35,437 bases of DNA, from the NCBI GenBank assembly GCA_944388795.1, contig CALXKD010000018.1, positions 1 to 35,437 on the forward strand, read 5' to 3'. This document shows positions 6,770 to 15,129 of the stretch, piece by piece (the first letter of the stretch is position 1; every line of letters starts with the position of its first letter). The notes beneath the pieces were generated by a model that worked only from the letters and a program-made list of their open reading frames with translations, was not told the origin of the DNA and searched no databases. The position numbers were made by a program, and so were the translations under genes. This DNA comes from an uncultured Clostridia bacterium (GTDB lineage Bacteria > Bacillota > Clostridia > TANB77 > CAG-508).

Positions 6770-8410
6770 ATGGAAAAAATAAAAAAACAAGAAACAGGAA
6801 TTACATTGCTAGTATTAGTTATTACAATTATTATCTTATTAATTTTAGCAGGAATTACCATAAGTGCGATAACAGGAGATAATGGAATTATCAAAAATGC
6901 AGGACAAGCTAAAGAAGAAACAGAAATAGCAAATGAAAAAGAAATAATAGAAAAAGCAACCGTACAAGCAATGGGGAATAATAAGTATGGAAATATTGAA
7001 GAAGGTGAATTACAAAGTGAGTTAGATAAAGAAACCAGAGAAGGAAAAACAGAGGCAACAGATATCGGAGATGAGTTTGAAGTTGTATTTATTGATAGTA
7101 ATCGATATTATACAGTAGATAAAGATGGAAATGTAGGAGAAGGACAGGAAATTATAAAAGACAAAAATCCAGGAGATATTACAACAGGAAAAGATGGAGA
7201 AACATTGGATGGAAGTGAAGAACATCCTTATGAAATATGGTGTATAGAAGATTTAATAGAATGGTCTCAAAATTATACAAAATATCAAAATAATCATATT
7301 ATCTTATGCAAAGATTTGAATTTTAAGTCTAGATTATCATATGCAGACAGTGAAAACACCAGTTATGGAGATATAAATGAAGATGATAAAATAGAAGGTT
7401 TAATAGAAGAAATGCAAACAGGAATAGGGTTTACACCTATTTCAAATTTCACAGGTACATTTAATGGGCAAGGATATGAAATACGAAATGTATATGTAAA
7501 TACTACAGAAGGAAACGTAGGAGGATTATTTAAAGCGATAGGTGTACCAACAATTATAACAACTATAAAAAATATAACAGTATCTGGAGATATTACAGGT
7601 ACAAGTTCAGTAGGTGGAATTATAGGAGCAACGAATAATGTAAATAATACAGGAAAGGTAATTATTGAGAATTGTGTAAATAAGTGTACAGTAAACTATA
7701 ATCTTAATCCATCTAATATAGTAATCATTGGGATAGGTGGAATATTAGGAGAAAATAGTTTAGCAAATACAACAGATACGGTACAGATAATTAATTGTCA
7801 TAACTATGGAACAATTAATAGTTCTTCAGAAAATAGTTATTCAGGAATAGGTGGGATTGCAGGATGTGATTATTATAATGGACTTATCATTAATGAATGT
7901 TATAATGCAGGTACAATAAACGGAAAGGAAAATAATACGGCAGGAATTATAGGAAGAGGAGGAAATTCAATATATAATAGTTATAATTCTGGAAAAGTAA
8001 AAGGAAGTGGTATTGGAGGACATAATTGTGCTAATATATATAATTGTTATAATATAGGAAATGTAACGTTATCAGGTATTGTAAGAGGAGATTATCTTGG
8101 TTCTGTAGTTATAAACAATGTATATACAACATCTTCTATAAAAAGTAAACCGATTGTGCATGAATATATTTCAAATGCTACAATTTCCAATGTATTTTAT
8201 TCCGATGAATGTATATATACAGATACGTATGGAACGAAAATATCAGAAAAAGATATGAAGGGAACAGTAGAGAATAAAAATTCTTTAATATCATTATTGA
8301 ATCGTTATGTAGAAAATTATAATCTAGAAAATAAAAATGAAAAAAATTTTATAGAATTAAACTATTGGGAACTTGATGGGAATACAGGGTATCCAAAACT
8401 AAAATATTAG
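6770..8410 (+). CDS. Pilin-like GLUG-repeat surface protein 2
   Basis: 546 aa paralogue of the preceding gene. The leader ends at G10, followed by one hydrophobic helix (about 11-31); the +5 residue is Val15 rather than Glu. The charged stalk and the entry to the beta-helical region (to about residue 219) are nearly identical to gene 1. The remaining part is different and longer, with more GLUG-like repeats (GGIIGATNN, GGILGENS, GGIAGCDY, AGIIGRGG, each followed by a Cys/Tyr-rich N-C/S-Y strand). GAGGTAT precedes the ATG. Such pairs with a shared base and variable outer part suggest antigenic or ligand variation. Confidence 0.82.
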   Translation: MEKIKKQETGITLLVLVITIIILLILAGITISAITGDNGIIKNAGQAKEETEIANEKEIIEKATVQAMGNNKYGNIEEGELQSELDKETREGKTEATDIGDEFEVVFIDSNRYYTVDKDGNVGEGQEIIKDKNPGDITTGKDGETLDGSEEHPYEIWCIEDLIEWSQNYTKYQNNHIILCKDLNFKSRLSYADSENTSYGDINEDDKIEGLIEEMQTGIGFTPISNFTGTFNGQGYEIRNVYVNTTEGNVGGLFKAIGVPTIITTIKNITVSGDITGTSSVGGIIGATNNVNNTGKVIIENCVNKCTVNYNLNPSNIVIIGIGGILGENSLANTTDTVQIINCHNYGTINSSSENSYSGIGGIAGCDYYNGLIINECYNAGTINGKENNTAGIIGRGGNSIYNSYNSGKVKGSGIGGHNCANIYNCYNIGNVTLSGIVRGDYLGSVVINNVYTTSSIKSKPIVHEYISNATISNVFYSDECIYTDTYGTKISEKDMKGTVENKNSLISLLNRYVENYNLENKNEKNFIELNYWELDGNTGYPKLKY

Positions 8411-8454
8411 AGTGTAACGATAAAATAATCGAAAAGAGTATATGAAGGGAGAAC

Positions 8455-8483
8455 TTGAAAAATAAAGTTAAAAAATATATAAT
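8455..8483 (+). promoter_or_regulatory. Sigma-A type promoter for the nucleotidase gene
   Basis: TTGAAA at 8455-8460, 17 bp, TATAAT at 8478-8483, about 50 bp upstream of the start at 8535. Confidence 0.7.
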
Positions 8484-8485
8484 AC

Positions 8486-8509
8486 ACAAGACAGTTATTA
8501 CTGTCTTGT
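8486..8509 (+). terminator. Hairpin after pilin-like gene 2
   Basis: ACAAGACAG (8486-8494) pairs with CTGTCTTGT (8501-8509), loop TTATTA, followed by an A/T mixture rather than a clean T run. It may end the pilin-like transcript, or form the 5' end of the transcript from the promoter at 8455-8483, whose start falls in this stem. Confidence 0.55.
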
Positions 8510-8534
8510 ATTATTATATATAAGGAGAAAATAT

Positions 8535-9335
8535 ATGATATATTTAAATAATGAAACGAAGTTAAAAGAATTAAAAAATAAAATGAATAAAGATAATATA
8601 TGTGTATTCATAGATTTTGATAAAACGATTACTTCAAATGGTAGTCGAGATTCATGGGATGCTATTGCTAATAGAAAAGTAATGGGAGAAGGATTGGCAA
8701 ATGCTTTAGATGTATATTATCAAAAATATGGCCCCATAGAATTAGATTATACGATGACAGTAGAAGAAAAGGAAAGATATATCATAGAATGGTATGAAAA
8801 ATGTATGGATTTATATTATATACATCATCTTACCAAAGAAAAATTAAAAGAATCCGTTGATTATGCTGGATTAGAAATGAGAGAAGGAGTTAAGGATTTC
8901 CTTTTCAAGTTATATAAAAATACTGTACCAGTTATTATATTATCAGCAGGTATTGGAAATGTGATAGAACAATTTTTAAAAGAAAAAAATTGTTATTATA
9001 ATAATATAAGAATTATCAGTAATTTTATAAAATTTGATGAAAATGGAAACATGATAAAATTTTCTGCAGATATGATTCATACATTAAATAAAAATATAGA
9101 TAAATTAGGAGATTTAAAAGTAAAGGAAAGAATAAAAACAAAAGAATATAGAATTGTAATAGGAGATTTAGTGGATGATATTACTATGATGGGAGAATAT
9201 CCAGAAAGTAAATCATTAAAAATAGGATTTTTAAATAAAAATATTACTGAAAATTTAGAAGTGTATAAAAAGAATTTCGATATTGTTTTGACAGAAGCAA
9301 ATAATTTTTATGATATAGAAAAATACATTATCTAA
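8535..9335 (+). CDS. HAD-type 5'-nucleotidase, UMPH-1 (NT5C3)-like
   Basis: 266 aa. Motif I is FIDFDKTIT with D27 and D29. Motif II is the serine in ILSAGIGNVIEQFL (S137). GDLVDDITMM near residue 215 supplies the acidic motif. The pattern, with IISNFIKFDENG following motif II, fits the pyrimidine 5'-nucleotidase (UMPH-1) family. That family dephosphorylates nucleoside monophosphates and is better known from eukaryotes. It is monocistronic, with AAGGAG ahead of the start. Substrate is inferred only from family resemblance. Confidence 0.78.
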   Translation: MIYLNNETKLKELKNKMNKDNICVFIDFDKTITSNGSRDSWDAIANRKVMGEGLANALDVYYQKYGPIELDYTMTVEEKERYIIEWYEKCMDLYYIHHLTKEKLKESVDYAGLEMREGVKDFLFKLYKNTVPVIILSAGIGNVIEQFLKEKNCYYNNIRIISNFIKFDENGNMIKFSADMIHTLNKNIDKLGDLKVKERIKTKEYRIVIGDLVDDITMMGEYPESKSLKIGFLNKNITENLEVYKKNFDIVLTEANNFYDIEKYII

Positions 9336-9342
9336 AAGAAAA

Positions 9343-9370
9343 AGCAAGGACTATATATCTAAGTCCTTGC
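9343..9370. terminator. Terminator hairpin shared by convergent genes
   Basis: GCAAGGACT (9343-9351) pairs with AGTCCTTGC (9362-9370). It sits eight bases after the nucleotidase stop and overlaps the last codons of the minus-strand gene at 9351-9740. Confidence 0.7.
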
Positions 9371-9740
9371 CATTTTCTATGTTGTTATCATTGGGATAAT
9401 AAAATTCATTAAATCCATTTTTTATTATATTCCATTGTTGTATACATTGATTATAATCTGTTGATAAAATAAGAGGAGAAAAAGGAATATCAAGATATAT
9501 TCTTTCAAAATTTTCTCTACGAAGTATTTTCTCAAATCCAGGCAATAAAGGGCATATAAAAGTTCCTTCTTCATCGATAAAAAACAAAGGAGAACCTTTT
9601 ATAAAAACTCTTTTTTCAAAAGATGCTGGTTTTATAATTTTATTAGGAGATCCAGGAACATAATGTGTCTGCATACCACCTTCGGGGATTTTGAATGCAA
9701 AATTTTTTAGTTCTCCTAAAGTATTTATATGATAATTCAT
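9351..9740 (-). CDS. Hypothetical protein, 129 aa
   Basis: Not recognised. The start at 9740 is preferred over the upstream in-frame ATG at 9800, because AAGGAG lies seven bases before it and a promoter lies inside the longer version. The protein (MNYHINTLGELKN...) has no signal peptide or membrane helix. It contains FFIDEEGTFICPLLPGFEKILRR near the middle, which reads like a small compact beta-rich domain. Its stop lies in the terminator stem of the convergent gene. Confidence 0.72.
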   Translation of the reverse strand: MNYHINTLGELKNFAFKIPEGGMQTHYVPGSPNKIIKPASFEKRVFIKGSPLFFIDEEGTFICPLLPGFEKILRRENFERIYLDIPFSPLILSTDYNQCIQQWNIIKNGFNEFYYPNDNNIENGKDLDI

Positions 9741-9771
9741 AGTAAAACTCCTTATAATTATTAACATAAAT

Positions 9772-9800
9772 AGTATACCATACTTGCACGATTTTTGCAA
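9772..9800 (-). promoter_or_regulatory. Sigma-A type promoter for the 129-aa gene
   Basis: Minus strand TTGCAA (plus 9795-9800), 17 bp, TATACT (plus 9772-9777). A divergent TATAAT at 9852-9857 serves the DUF4116-type gene. Confidence 0.72.
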
Positions 9801-9884
9801 AAAATGAATAAAATTTTACACAAATAAAGTAGATTTTTTATAGATAAATGATATAATACAAATATTAAGAAAGGACTTGATAAA

Positions 9885-10397
9885 ATGGAAATAGAAGAAA
9901 TACAAAAAAATAGTAATAACAAAGAAGTTATACTACAAGCTGTAAAAGAAAGTGGAAAAAATTTAGAATTAGCTTCAGAAGAATTGCAAGATGACAAAGA
10001 AGTGGTTATGGAAGCATTAAAACAAGATGGAGAAGCTTTAGAGTTTGCAAGTACAAGGCTAAAAGGGGATAAAGAAGTGTTACAATTAGCTACAAAAACA
10101 GCACCTTGGACAATTTGTTATGCATCAGAGGAATTAGCAGGAGATAAAGAAATTATGTTAGAATGTTGTAAACATTATGGACAGGCATTATATTATGCAT
10201 CTGAAGACTTAAGAGATGATAAAGAAGTGGTAAAAGCAGCAGTAGAAAATAAAGGAATTATTATTAAATATGCTAGTAAACGATTAATTGATGATAAAGA
10301 ATTGGCTGAAATTGCTGTGAAACAAAATAAACAAGCTTATCATTTTATATCTAAGAAATTAAAACAAGATGAAGATATAAAAAAGTTAATGGAATAG
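9885..10397 (+). CDS. DUF4116-type repeat protein
   Basis: 170 aa made of about five copies of a 24-25 residue helical repeat. Its consensus is roughly [DN]KEVVLxAVKxxGxALxxASxxLK, for example DKEVVMEALKQDGEALEFAS and DKEVVKAAVENKGIIIKYAS. This is the DUF4116 pattern, whose function is unknown. It is cytosolic by composition and AAGG precedes the start. Such alpha-solenoid repeats usually bind proteins, but nothing here names a partner. Confidence 0.85.
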   Translation: MEIEEIQKNSNNKEVILQAVKESGKNLELASEELQDDKEVVMEALKQDGEALEFASTRLKGDKEVLQLATKTAPWTICYASEELAGDKEIMLECCKHYGQALYYASEDLRDDKEVVKAAVENKGIIIKYASKRLIDDKELAEIAVKQNKQAYHFISKKLKQDEDIKKLME

Positions 10398-10404
10398 AAA
10401 GAAG

Positions 10405-10434
10405 TGGTATCAAAAAATGATATCATTTTTTTCT
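10405..10434 (+). terminator. Rho-independent terminator
   Basis: GGTATCA pairs with TGATATC (one G-U) across a short A-rich loop, then seven Ts in an eight-base A/T tail. It lies just after the DUF4116-type gene. Confidence 0.7.
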
Positions 10435-10516
10435 ATATAGGGGTTGAAATTTATTATAATATATCTTAGAATATATGATAATTAAAAAATACAAAAACTA
10501 GCCAAGGAAGAAAGGA

Positions 10517-11068
10517 ATGAGTTTTATGAGAGTATTGGTTGTATCAGATATTCATGGATCAGGCGTATATGCTGACAAATTAAAAGAAATTATCAAAAAA
10601 GAAAAGCCAGAAAAAATAATGGTATTAGGAGATTTATATTATCATGGACCTAGAAATCCATTAACTGATGGATATGATCCAATGAAAGTGGCAAAACTAT
10701 TAAACAGTGTAAAAGATAAACTAGAAGTTGTAAGAGGAAACTGTGATGCAGAAGTGGATCAAATGGTTTCTGAGTTTGATATAAAAGAACATATACTAGA
10801 AAAAATCAATGGAAAAAATATGTTTTTTACACATGGACATAAATATAATATAGATAATTTACCACCAGAAGATTTTGATATTATGTTTTATGGGCATTTC
10901 CATACATGTTTTATTAAAAAATATGATAACCAATTATTTGTAAATCCAGGTTCTATTACATTACCAAAAGACAATACACCACATAGTTATGCTATGATAG
11001 AAGAAAAAGATATTGTTATAAAAGATGTAGATGGAAATGTGATAGAAGAATATAGATATAAAGAATAG
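10517..11068 (+). CDS. YfcE/MJ0936-family metallophosphoesterase
   Basis: 183 aa calcineurin-like phosphodiesterase with the full metal-binding set: SDIHG (D11, H13), GDLYYHGPRN, GNCDAE, FTHGH, GHFHT and NPGS. E. coli YfcE cleaves phosphodiester model substrates and its physiological substrate is not settled. AAGGAAG sits six bases before the ATG; an internal ATG at codon 4 is also possible. It converges on the ATPase gene across the inverted-repeat element at 11071-11267. Confidence 0.9.
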   Translation: MSFMRVLVVSDIHGSGVYADKLKEIIKKEKPEKIMVLGDLYYHGPRNPLTDGYDPMKVAKLLNSVKDKLEVVRGNCDAEVDQMVSEFDIKEHILEKINGKNMFFTHGHKYNIDNLPPEDFDIMFYGHFHTCFIKKYDNQLFVNPGSITLPKDNTPHSYAMIEEKDIVIKDVDGNVIEEYRYKE

Positions 11069-11070
11069 GA

Positions 11071-11267
11071 TGTCCAATTGGGGACGTTTCTACTTGAGAC
11101 ATTTTTATGTAAATTTCATACCATAAAAAATTAAAATTATTCTTTTTATTTAAAAGTTATTTAAAAAAATATAGAATATAAAGTCATGTATTGACTTTAT
11201 ATTCTATATTTTTTAACTTATATATTCATATAAAAATGTCTCAAGTAGAAACGTCCCCAATTGGACA
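11071..11267. repeat. MITE/REP-like element with 38-bp terminal inverted repeats and an inner hairpin
   Basis: The ends are perfect inverted repeats of 38 bp (11071-11108 and 11230-11267), beginning TGTCCAATTGGGGACG. Centrally, 11164-11186 pairs perfectly with 11192-11214 (23 bp, 5-nt loop) and ends in six Ts on either strand. The element starts 2 bp after one stop codon and ends 3 bp before the opposing stop. It probably terminates both genes. No protein is encoded, so mobilisation would be in trans. Confidence 0.85.
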
Positions 11268-11270
11268 TAA

Positions 11271-13892
11271 TTAAATCCATTCGCCATATTTTTTGATATA
11301 AATCCTTTTTGCAAACATAGCTAAGATACAATATAGGAAGGTTACAATAAAGATTAACACAATATATTGTGCAGCAATTGGAACTAAGCCAATGAAGCTT
11401 CCTAAAGGTGTAAATGGTACGATAATGCCTACTAGTATTAATAGGATAGAAGAGAAATATACCATTTTATTAGCGTTACTTTGTATAAAAGGTATTTTTG
11501 CAGTTCTAACAATATGCATACCAACTAAGTTTGAAACAATACTATACGTAAACCAAATGGTTTGGAAAAGGGCAGCTTCTCTAACGCCAAAGATAAACCA
11601 TAAAGAAGCAAATACTACTAAGTCAAATATAGAACTAACAGGTCCCATAAATAGCATAAAATGTTTTAAACTCTTGATATCTAGTTTTTTAGGTTTTCTT
11701 ACAATTTCTGCATCTACATCATCAAAAGGAAGTGTCATTTGTCCAAAGTCATATAATAAACCTTCTACTAATAATTGAATAGGCGTTTCTGGTAAAAATG
11801 GTAAAGCAATACTTGCGACAATAACAGATAATACTTCACCGAAGTTGAAACTGGTTGCAAGTTTAATATATTTCATTAAGTTTGCAAATGTTTTTCTTCC
11901 TTCAGTAACACCATCTAATAAAACATTTAAATCTTTTTCTAGTAAGATAATATCTGCAGATTCTTTAGCAATATCAACAGCAGTATCAACAGAGATACCA
12001 ACATCTGAATTTGTTAGAGAAGGGCTATCATTAATTCCATCGCCCATGTATCCAACAACGTTTCCATCTTCCTTTAAAAGTCTTACAATTCTAGCTTTTT
12101 GAATAGGAGATAGTTTTGCAAAAATATTATTTTTTCTGATTAATCTAAGGACAGCTACATCAGATAATTTATCTAATTCACTTCCTAAAATGATATGTTT
12201 AGATTTGATATTTACTTTATCACAGATACATTTTGTAACTTCAGCATTATCACCTGTTAATACAATAACACGAATGCCAGCTTTATTCATCCTTTCAACA
12301 GCTTCTTTGGCACTTTCTTTAGGTGGATCTAAGAAACCAATAAAGCCAATTAATATCATGTTTTTTTCATCTTCAACTTCAAAATCATAATTAGGTTCTG
12401 TACTATATTTTTTACAAACAGCGATAACTCTTAAACCTTCTTTATTTAAGTTCTTACTAATTCTTTGTATGTTTTCTTTAATTTCCTTTGTTAAAGGAGA
12501 AACCACACCTCTATATTCTACAGAAGTAGAAATATTTAAAATTTCTTCTACGGCACCTTTGGTAATTAATTCATCTTTGCCTTGTTCATTTCTGACAGCA
12601 ATTGATAAACGTCTACGAGCAAAATCAAATGGGATTTCGTCTAGCTTAATATATTTATGTGTTAATTCAGGCATATTGTATTCAGCGCCACGTTTAATGA
12701 CAGCTTCATCAATATTACTTCTTAAACCAGTTTGAAGACTTGCATTTAAATATGCATATTTTAAAACTCCAAGATCTTCATCACCTTTTATATCCAAATA
12801 CTTCTCTAGAACAATTTTATCCTCTGTTAAAGTTCCTGTTTTGTCTGTACATAAAATGTTCATAGCACCAAAATTTTGAATGGCGTCTAGTTTCTTTACA
12901 ATTGTCTTTTTCTTAGACATTTTGACTGCACCTTTTGATAAACAAGAAGATAGAATAACAGGAAGTAGTAAAGGTGTAATGGCAATAGAAATGGCTACTG
13001 CGAAAGTAAAGGCTGTTACAATACTATGTTTTGAGAAATTAAGGATAAATACAATAGGGATAATAATTAGCATAAACTTAATTAATAATCTACTAATACT
13101 TTCAATTCCTTTTTGAAAAGCCGTTTTTGGTTTACCAGTTGTTAATGTATGAGCAATTTTTCCAAAATACGTAGAATCAGCCGTTTTTATAACAACACCT
13201 TTGGCACTACCAGAAATAACATTGGTTCCCATAAAACAAATAGTGTCTAGATCAGCTATACTATCTAAGTTTTCAGGATTCATTTCTGTTTCTACTAATT
13301 TCTTAACAGCTTCAGATTCACCTGTTAAAGAAGATTGACCAACATAAAGGTCAGTTGCTTCAATGATTCTTAAGTCGGCTGGAATCATACTACCAGCAGA
13401 AAGACTAACGACATCACCAAGGGTTACATCTTTTATGGGAATTTGTATTTCTTTACCATCTCTTATGACATGACAAGTTGTAGCAACCAGTTCTTTTAGC
13501 TCGTTTGCAGCTTTATTAGAACGATATTCTTCAAAGAAGTCTAATAAAGTACTAGCAGTTACTAAAATAGCGATAACAATAATATTGGCATAACTAGGTG
13601 TTTCGGGTAGAATAACATCTGTGTAACATAATAACAAAGTAATTCCTAATAAGATTAAATTAAAAGGTGTAAATAAACTTTCAAAAAAGTAATGATACCA
13701 TCTTTTCGGCTTTGCCTGTCTAATGATATTTGGTCCTAATTGTTTTAACTTATATTCAGCTTCTTTTGTACTAAGACCATTTTCTTTGATTTTGTATTTT
13801 TTTATGAATTCATCTTTGGATAATAAACATTCTTGACCATAAAGTTTTGATACGTTTACTTCCTCTTTGGTATTTGCCATAAGTACAATCAT
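11271..13892 (-). CDS. mgtA: Magnesium-type P-type ATPase (MgtA/P3B-like)
   Basis: About 873 aa membrane ATPase. CTDKTGTLT carries the phosphorylated aspartate (D350 with this start). MGDGINDSPSL and SVDTAVDIAKESADIILLEK are the hinge motifs typical of Mg2+-importing P3B pumps. The C-terminus (PIQLLVEGLLYDF, DDVDAEIVRKPKKLD, RTAKIPFIQS) also matches MgtA. The TM4 motif reads ITPLLLPVI where MgtA has PEMLP, so the usual glutamate is missing and metal selectivity may differ. A longer TTG-initiated frame to 13937 would place the promoter -10 inside the coding region, so it is rejected. The ATG at 13892 or 13880 is likely; neither has ideal ribosome-site spacing. Confidence 0.88.
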   Translation of the reverse strand: MIVLMANTKEEVNVSKLYGQECLLSKDEFIKKYKIKENGLSTKEAEYKLKQLGPNIIRQAKPKRWYHYFFESLFTPFNLILLGITLLLCYTDVILPETPSYANIIVIAILVTASTLLDFFEEYRSNKAANELKELVATTCHVIRDGKEIQIPIKDVTLGDVVSLSAGSMIPADLRIIEATDLYVGQSSLTGESEAVKKLVETEMNPENLDSIADLDTICFMGTNVISGSAKGVVIKTADSTYFGKIAHTLTTGKPKTAFQKGIESISRLLIKFMLIIIPIVFILNFSKHSIVTAFTFAVAISIAITPLLLPVILSSCLSKGAVKMSKKKTIVKKLDAIQNFGAMNILCTDKTGTLTEDKIVLEKYLDIKGDEDLGVLKYAYLNASLQTGLRSNIDEAVIKRGAEYNMPELTHKYIKLDEIPFDFARRRLSIAVRNEQGKDELITKGAVEEILNISTSVEYRGVVSPLTKEIKENIQRISKNLNKEGLRVIAVCKKYSTEPNYDFEVEDEKNMILIGFIGFLDPPKESAKEAVERMNKAGIRVIVLTGDNAEVTKCICDKVNIKSKHIILGSELDKLSDVAVLRLIRKNNIFAKLSPIQKARIVRLLKEDGNVVGYMGDGINDSPSLTNSDVGISVDTAVDIAKESADIILLEKDLNVLLDGVTEGRKTFANLMKYIKLATSFNFGEVLSVIVASIALPFLPETPIQLLVEGLLYDFGQMTLPFDDVDAEIVRKPKKLDIKSLKHFMLFMGPVSSIFDLVVFASLWFIFGVREAALFQTIWFTYSIVSNLVGMHIVRTAKIPFIQSNANKMVYFSSILLILVGIIVPFTPLGSFIGLVPIAAQYIVLIFIVTFLYCILAMFAKRIYIKKYGEWI

Positions 13893-13920
13893 CTTCCTTT
13901 CTTTTGTTAAAATTTCTTTA

Positions 13921-13951
13921 TCATTATACCACAACAAAATAGAAATAAAAC
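13921..13951 (-). promoter_or_regulatory. Promoter of the P-type ATPase gene
   Basis: Minus strand TATAAT (plus 13923-13928) preceded by TTTGTTGTGG, an extended -10. It nearly duplicates the murT promoter core. No long leader is present, so the Mg2+-sensing leader RNA of enteric mgtA has no counterpart here. Confidence 0.62.
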
Positions 13952-13988
13952 AAGTTGATGAAAAAATATGAAAAAATTTTATAATATA

Positions 13989-14018
13989 TTGTAAAAATAT
14001 AGAAATTTTGTATATAAT
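13989..14018 (+). promoter_or_regulatory. Sigma-A type promoter for the AIM24-family gene
   Basis: TTGTAA at 13989-13994, 18 bp, TATAAT at 14013-14018. AAGGAGGT follows directly before the start at 14049. Confidence 0.72.
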
Positions 14019-14048
14019 GGATTTGAAAATATAGAAGGAGGTATTTTT

Positions 14049-14849
14049 ATGATTTCAGTTAAAAACTTATTTGATAATGATGATGTAAAAATTATTGATA
14101 GAAAGGGAAATATATCAGTTGTTGAATTTCAAAGAGATGTGAGTGTTAATAAATTGACAGCCATGTCAGAATATTTTGCTGCCAAAATGAATGTTAAAAG
14201 AAGACAAGTTGTTATTCAATTACAAGGTGATGAATATGTGACTAGTAGTGGAGCAATGCAATGGATGGCTGGAAATATAGAGTCAAAAACAAATGTAAAA
14301 GGTGTGGGGGATTTCTTAGGAAAAGCAATAAAAGGGAGTGTTACAAGTGAGTCAACAGTAAAACCAAAATATCATGGAACAGGATTATTGGCACTAGAAC
14401 CAACATATAACTACATTTTATTAGAAGATGTTGGTACTTGGAATGGTAGCATTGTATTAGAAGATGGTTTATTCTTAGCTTGTGAAGCTAGCTTAAATAC
14501 AAATGTTGTTATGAGAAGTAATTTGTCTTCAGCTGTATTAGGTGGAGAAGGATTATTTAATTTAAAATTATCAGGACAAGGAATTGCAGTTCTAGAAAGT
14601 CCAGTTCCAAGAGAAGAACTAATTGAAATAGAATTACAAAATGACCAAATAAAAATTGATGGTAATATGGCAATTGCCTGGTCTGATACATTAGATTTCA
14701 CAGTAGAAAAATCTACTAGAAGTTTATTAGGTTCAGCTGTTGCAGGAGAAGGATTTGTAAATGTCTATAGAGGAACAGGGAAAATTTTAATGTCACCAGT
14801 AAGACCAGAAGCTGTAAGCAATATTATGACATATAGACCTAAACAATAA
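14049..14849 (+). CDS. AIM24 family protein
   Basis: 266 aa, mostly beta strands, matching the AIM24/TIGR00266-like family: internal pseudo-repeats, the SSGAMQWMAGNI stretch near 73-84, and GLFNLKLSGQG, GEGFVNVYRGTGKILMSP in the second half. The yeast namesake affects mitochondrial inner-membrane organisation, but the bacterial role is unknown. No signal peptide is seen. It has a strong ribosome site (AAGGAGGT) and its own promoter and terminator. Confidence 0.87.
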   Translation: MISVKNLFDNDDVKIIDRKGNISVVEFQRDVSVNKLTAMSEYFAAKMNVKRRQVVIQLQGDEYVTSSGAMQWMAGNIESKTNVKGVGDFLGKAIKGSVTSESTVKPKYHGTGLLALEPTYNYILLEDVGTWNGSIVLEDGLFLACEASLNTNVVMRSNLSSAVLGGEGLFNLKLSGQGIAVLESPVPREELIEIELQNDQIKIDGNMAIAWSDTLDFTVEKSTRSLLGSAVAGEGFVNVYRGTGKILMSPVRPEAVSNIMTYRPKQ

Positions 14850-14881
14850 AGAAGGATAATATAAAATAAAAAGGTTATGAT

Positions 14882-14921
14882 AAATGTACATAGAATATTT
14901 GATTTTATGTACATTTTTTAT
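14882..14921 (+). terminator. Rho-independent terminator
   Basis: AAATGTACAT (14882-14891) pairs with ATGTACATTT (14907-14916), loop about 15 nt, then a T-rich tail. It follows the AIM24-family gene. Confidence 0.8.
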
Positions 14922-14936
14922 TGTCTTAGACAACAA

Positions 14937-15063
14937 GGTTCTGGGGTACCCGACTGCAATCTTTGATTGCTATGTCGGGTCAGGTTCTTATTACTAGTTA
15001 AATGTAGGAAATATTGATATATCTATTATTTCCTAATATAAAAGTAATACATAAGAACCAGAC
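14937..15063. repeat. Cluster of nested palindromes, REP-like
   Basis: Intergenic. ACCCGAC and GTCGGGT (14948-14954, 14974-14980) form a stem extended by GCAAT/ATTGC. GGTTCTTA (14983-14990) is inverted at 15052-15059 with TTACT/AGTAA inside it. TAGGAAATA (15005-15013) is inverted at 15027-15035. The first palindrome is unusually GC-rich for this region. No protein is encoded. It is a different family from the 11071-11267 element. Confidence 0.65.
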
Positions 15064-15129
15064 TATACAAATTGATAAAAATATGATACAACTATGATGA
15101 AATAAATATACAGAAGAAGGGAGAAATGT

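Noticed and set aside
5272..7225. Two matching minus-strand 67-aa frames inside the pilin-like genes
   Set aside because: They match only because they lie opposite the duplicated coding segment; no start signals are present.
11392..13116. Several plus-strand frames of 66-128 aa opposite the ATPase gene
   Set aside because: They are antisense shadows without ribosome sites or recognisable domains.
13881..13937. Longer TTG-initiated N-terminus of the P-type ATPase
   Set aside because: It would include the TATAAT of its own promoter and lacks a ribosome site.
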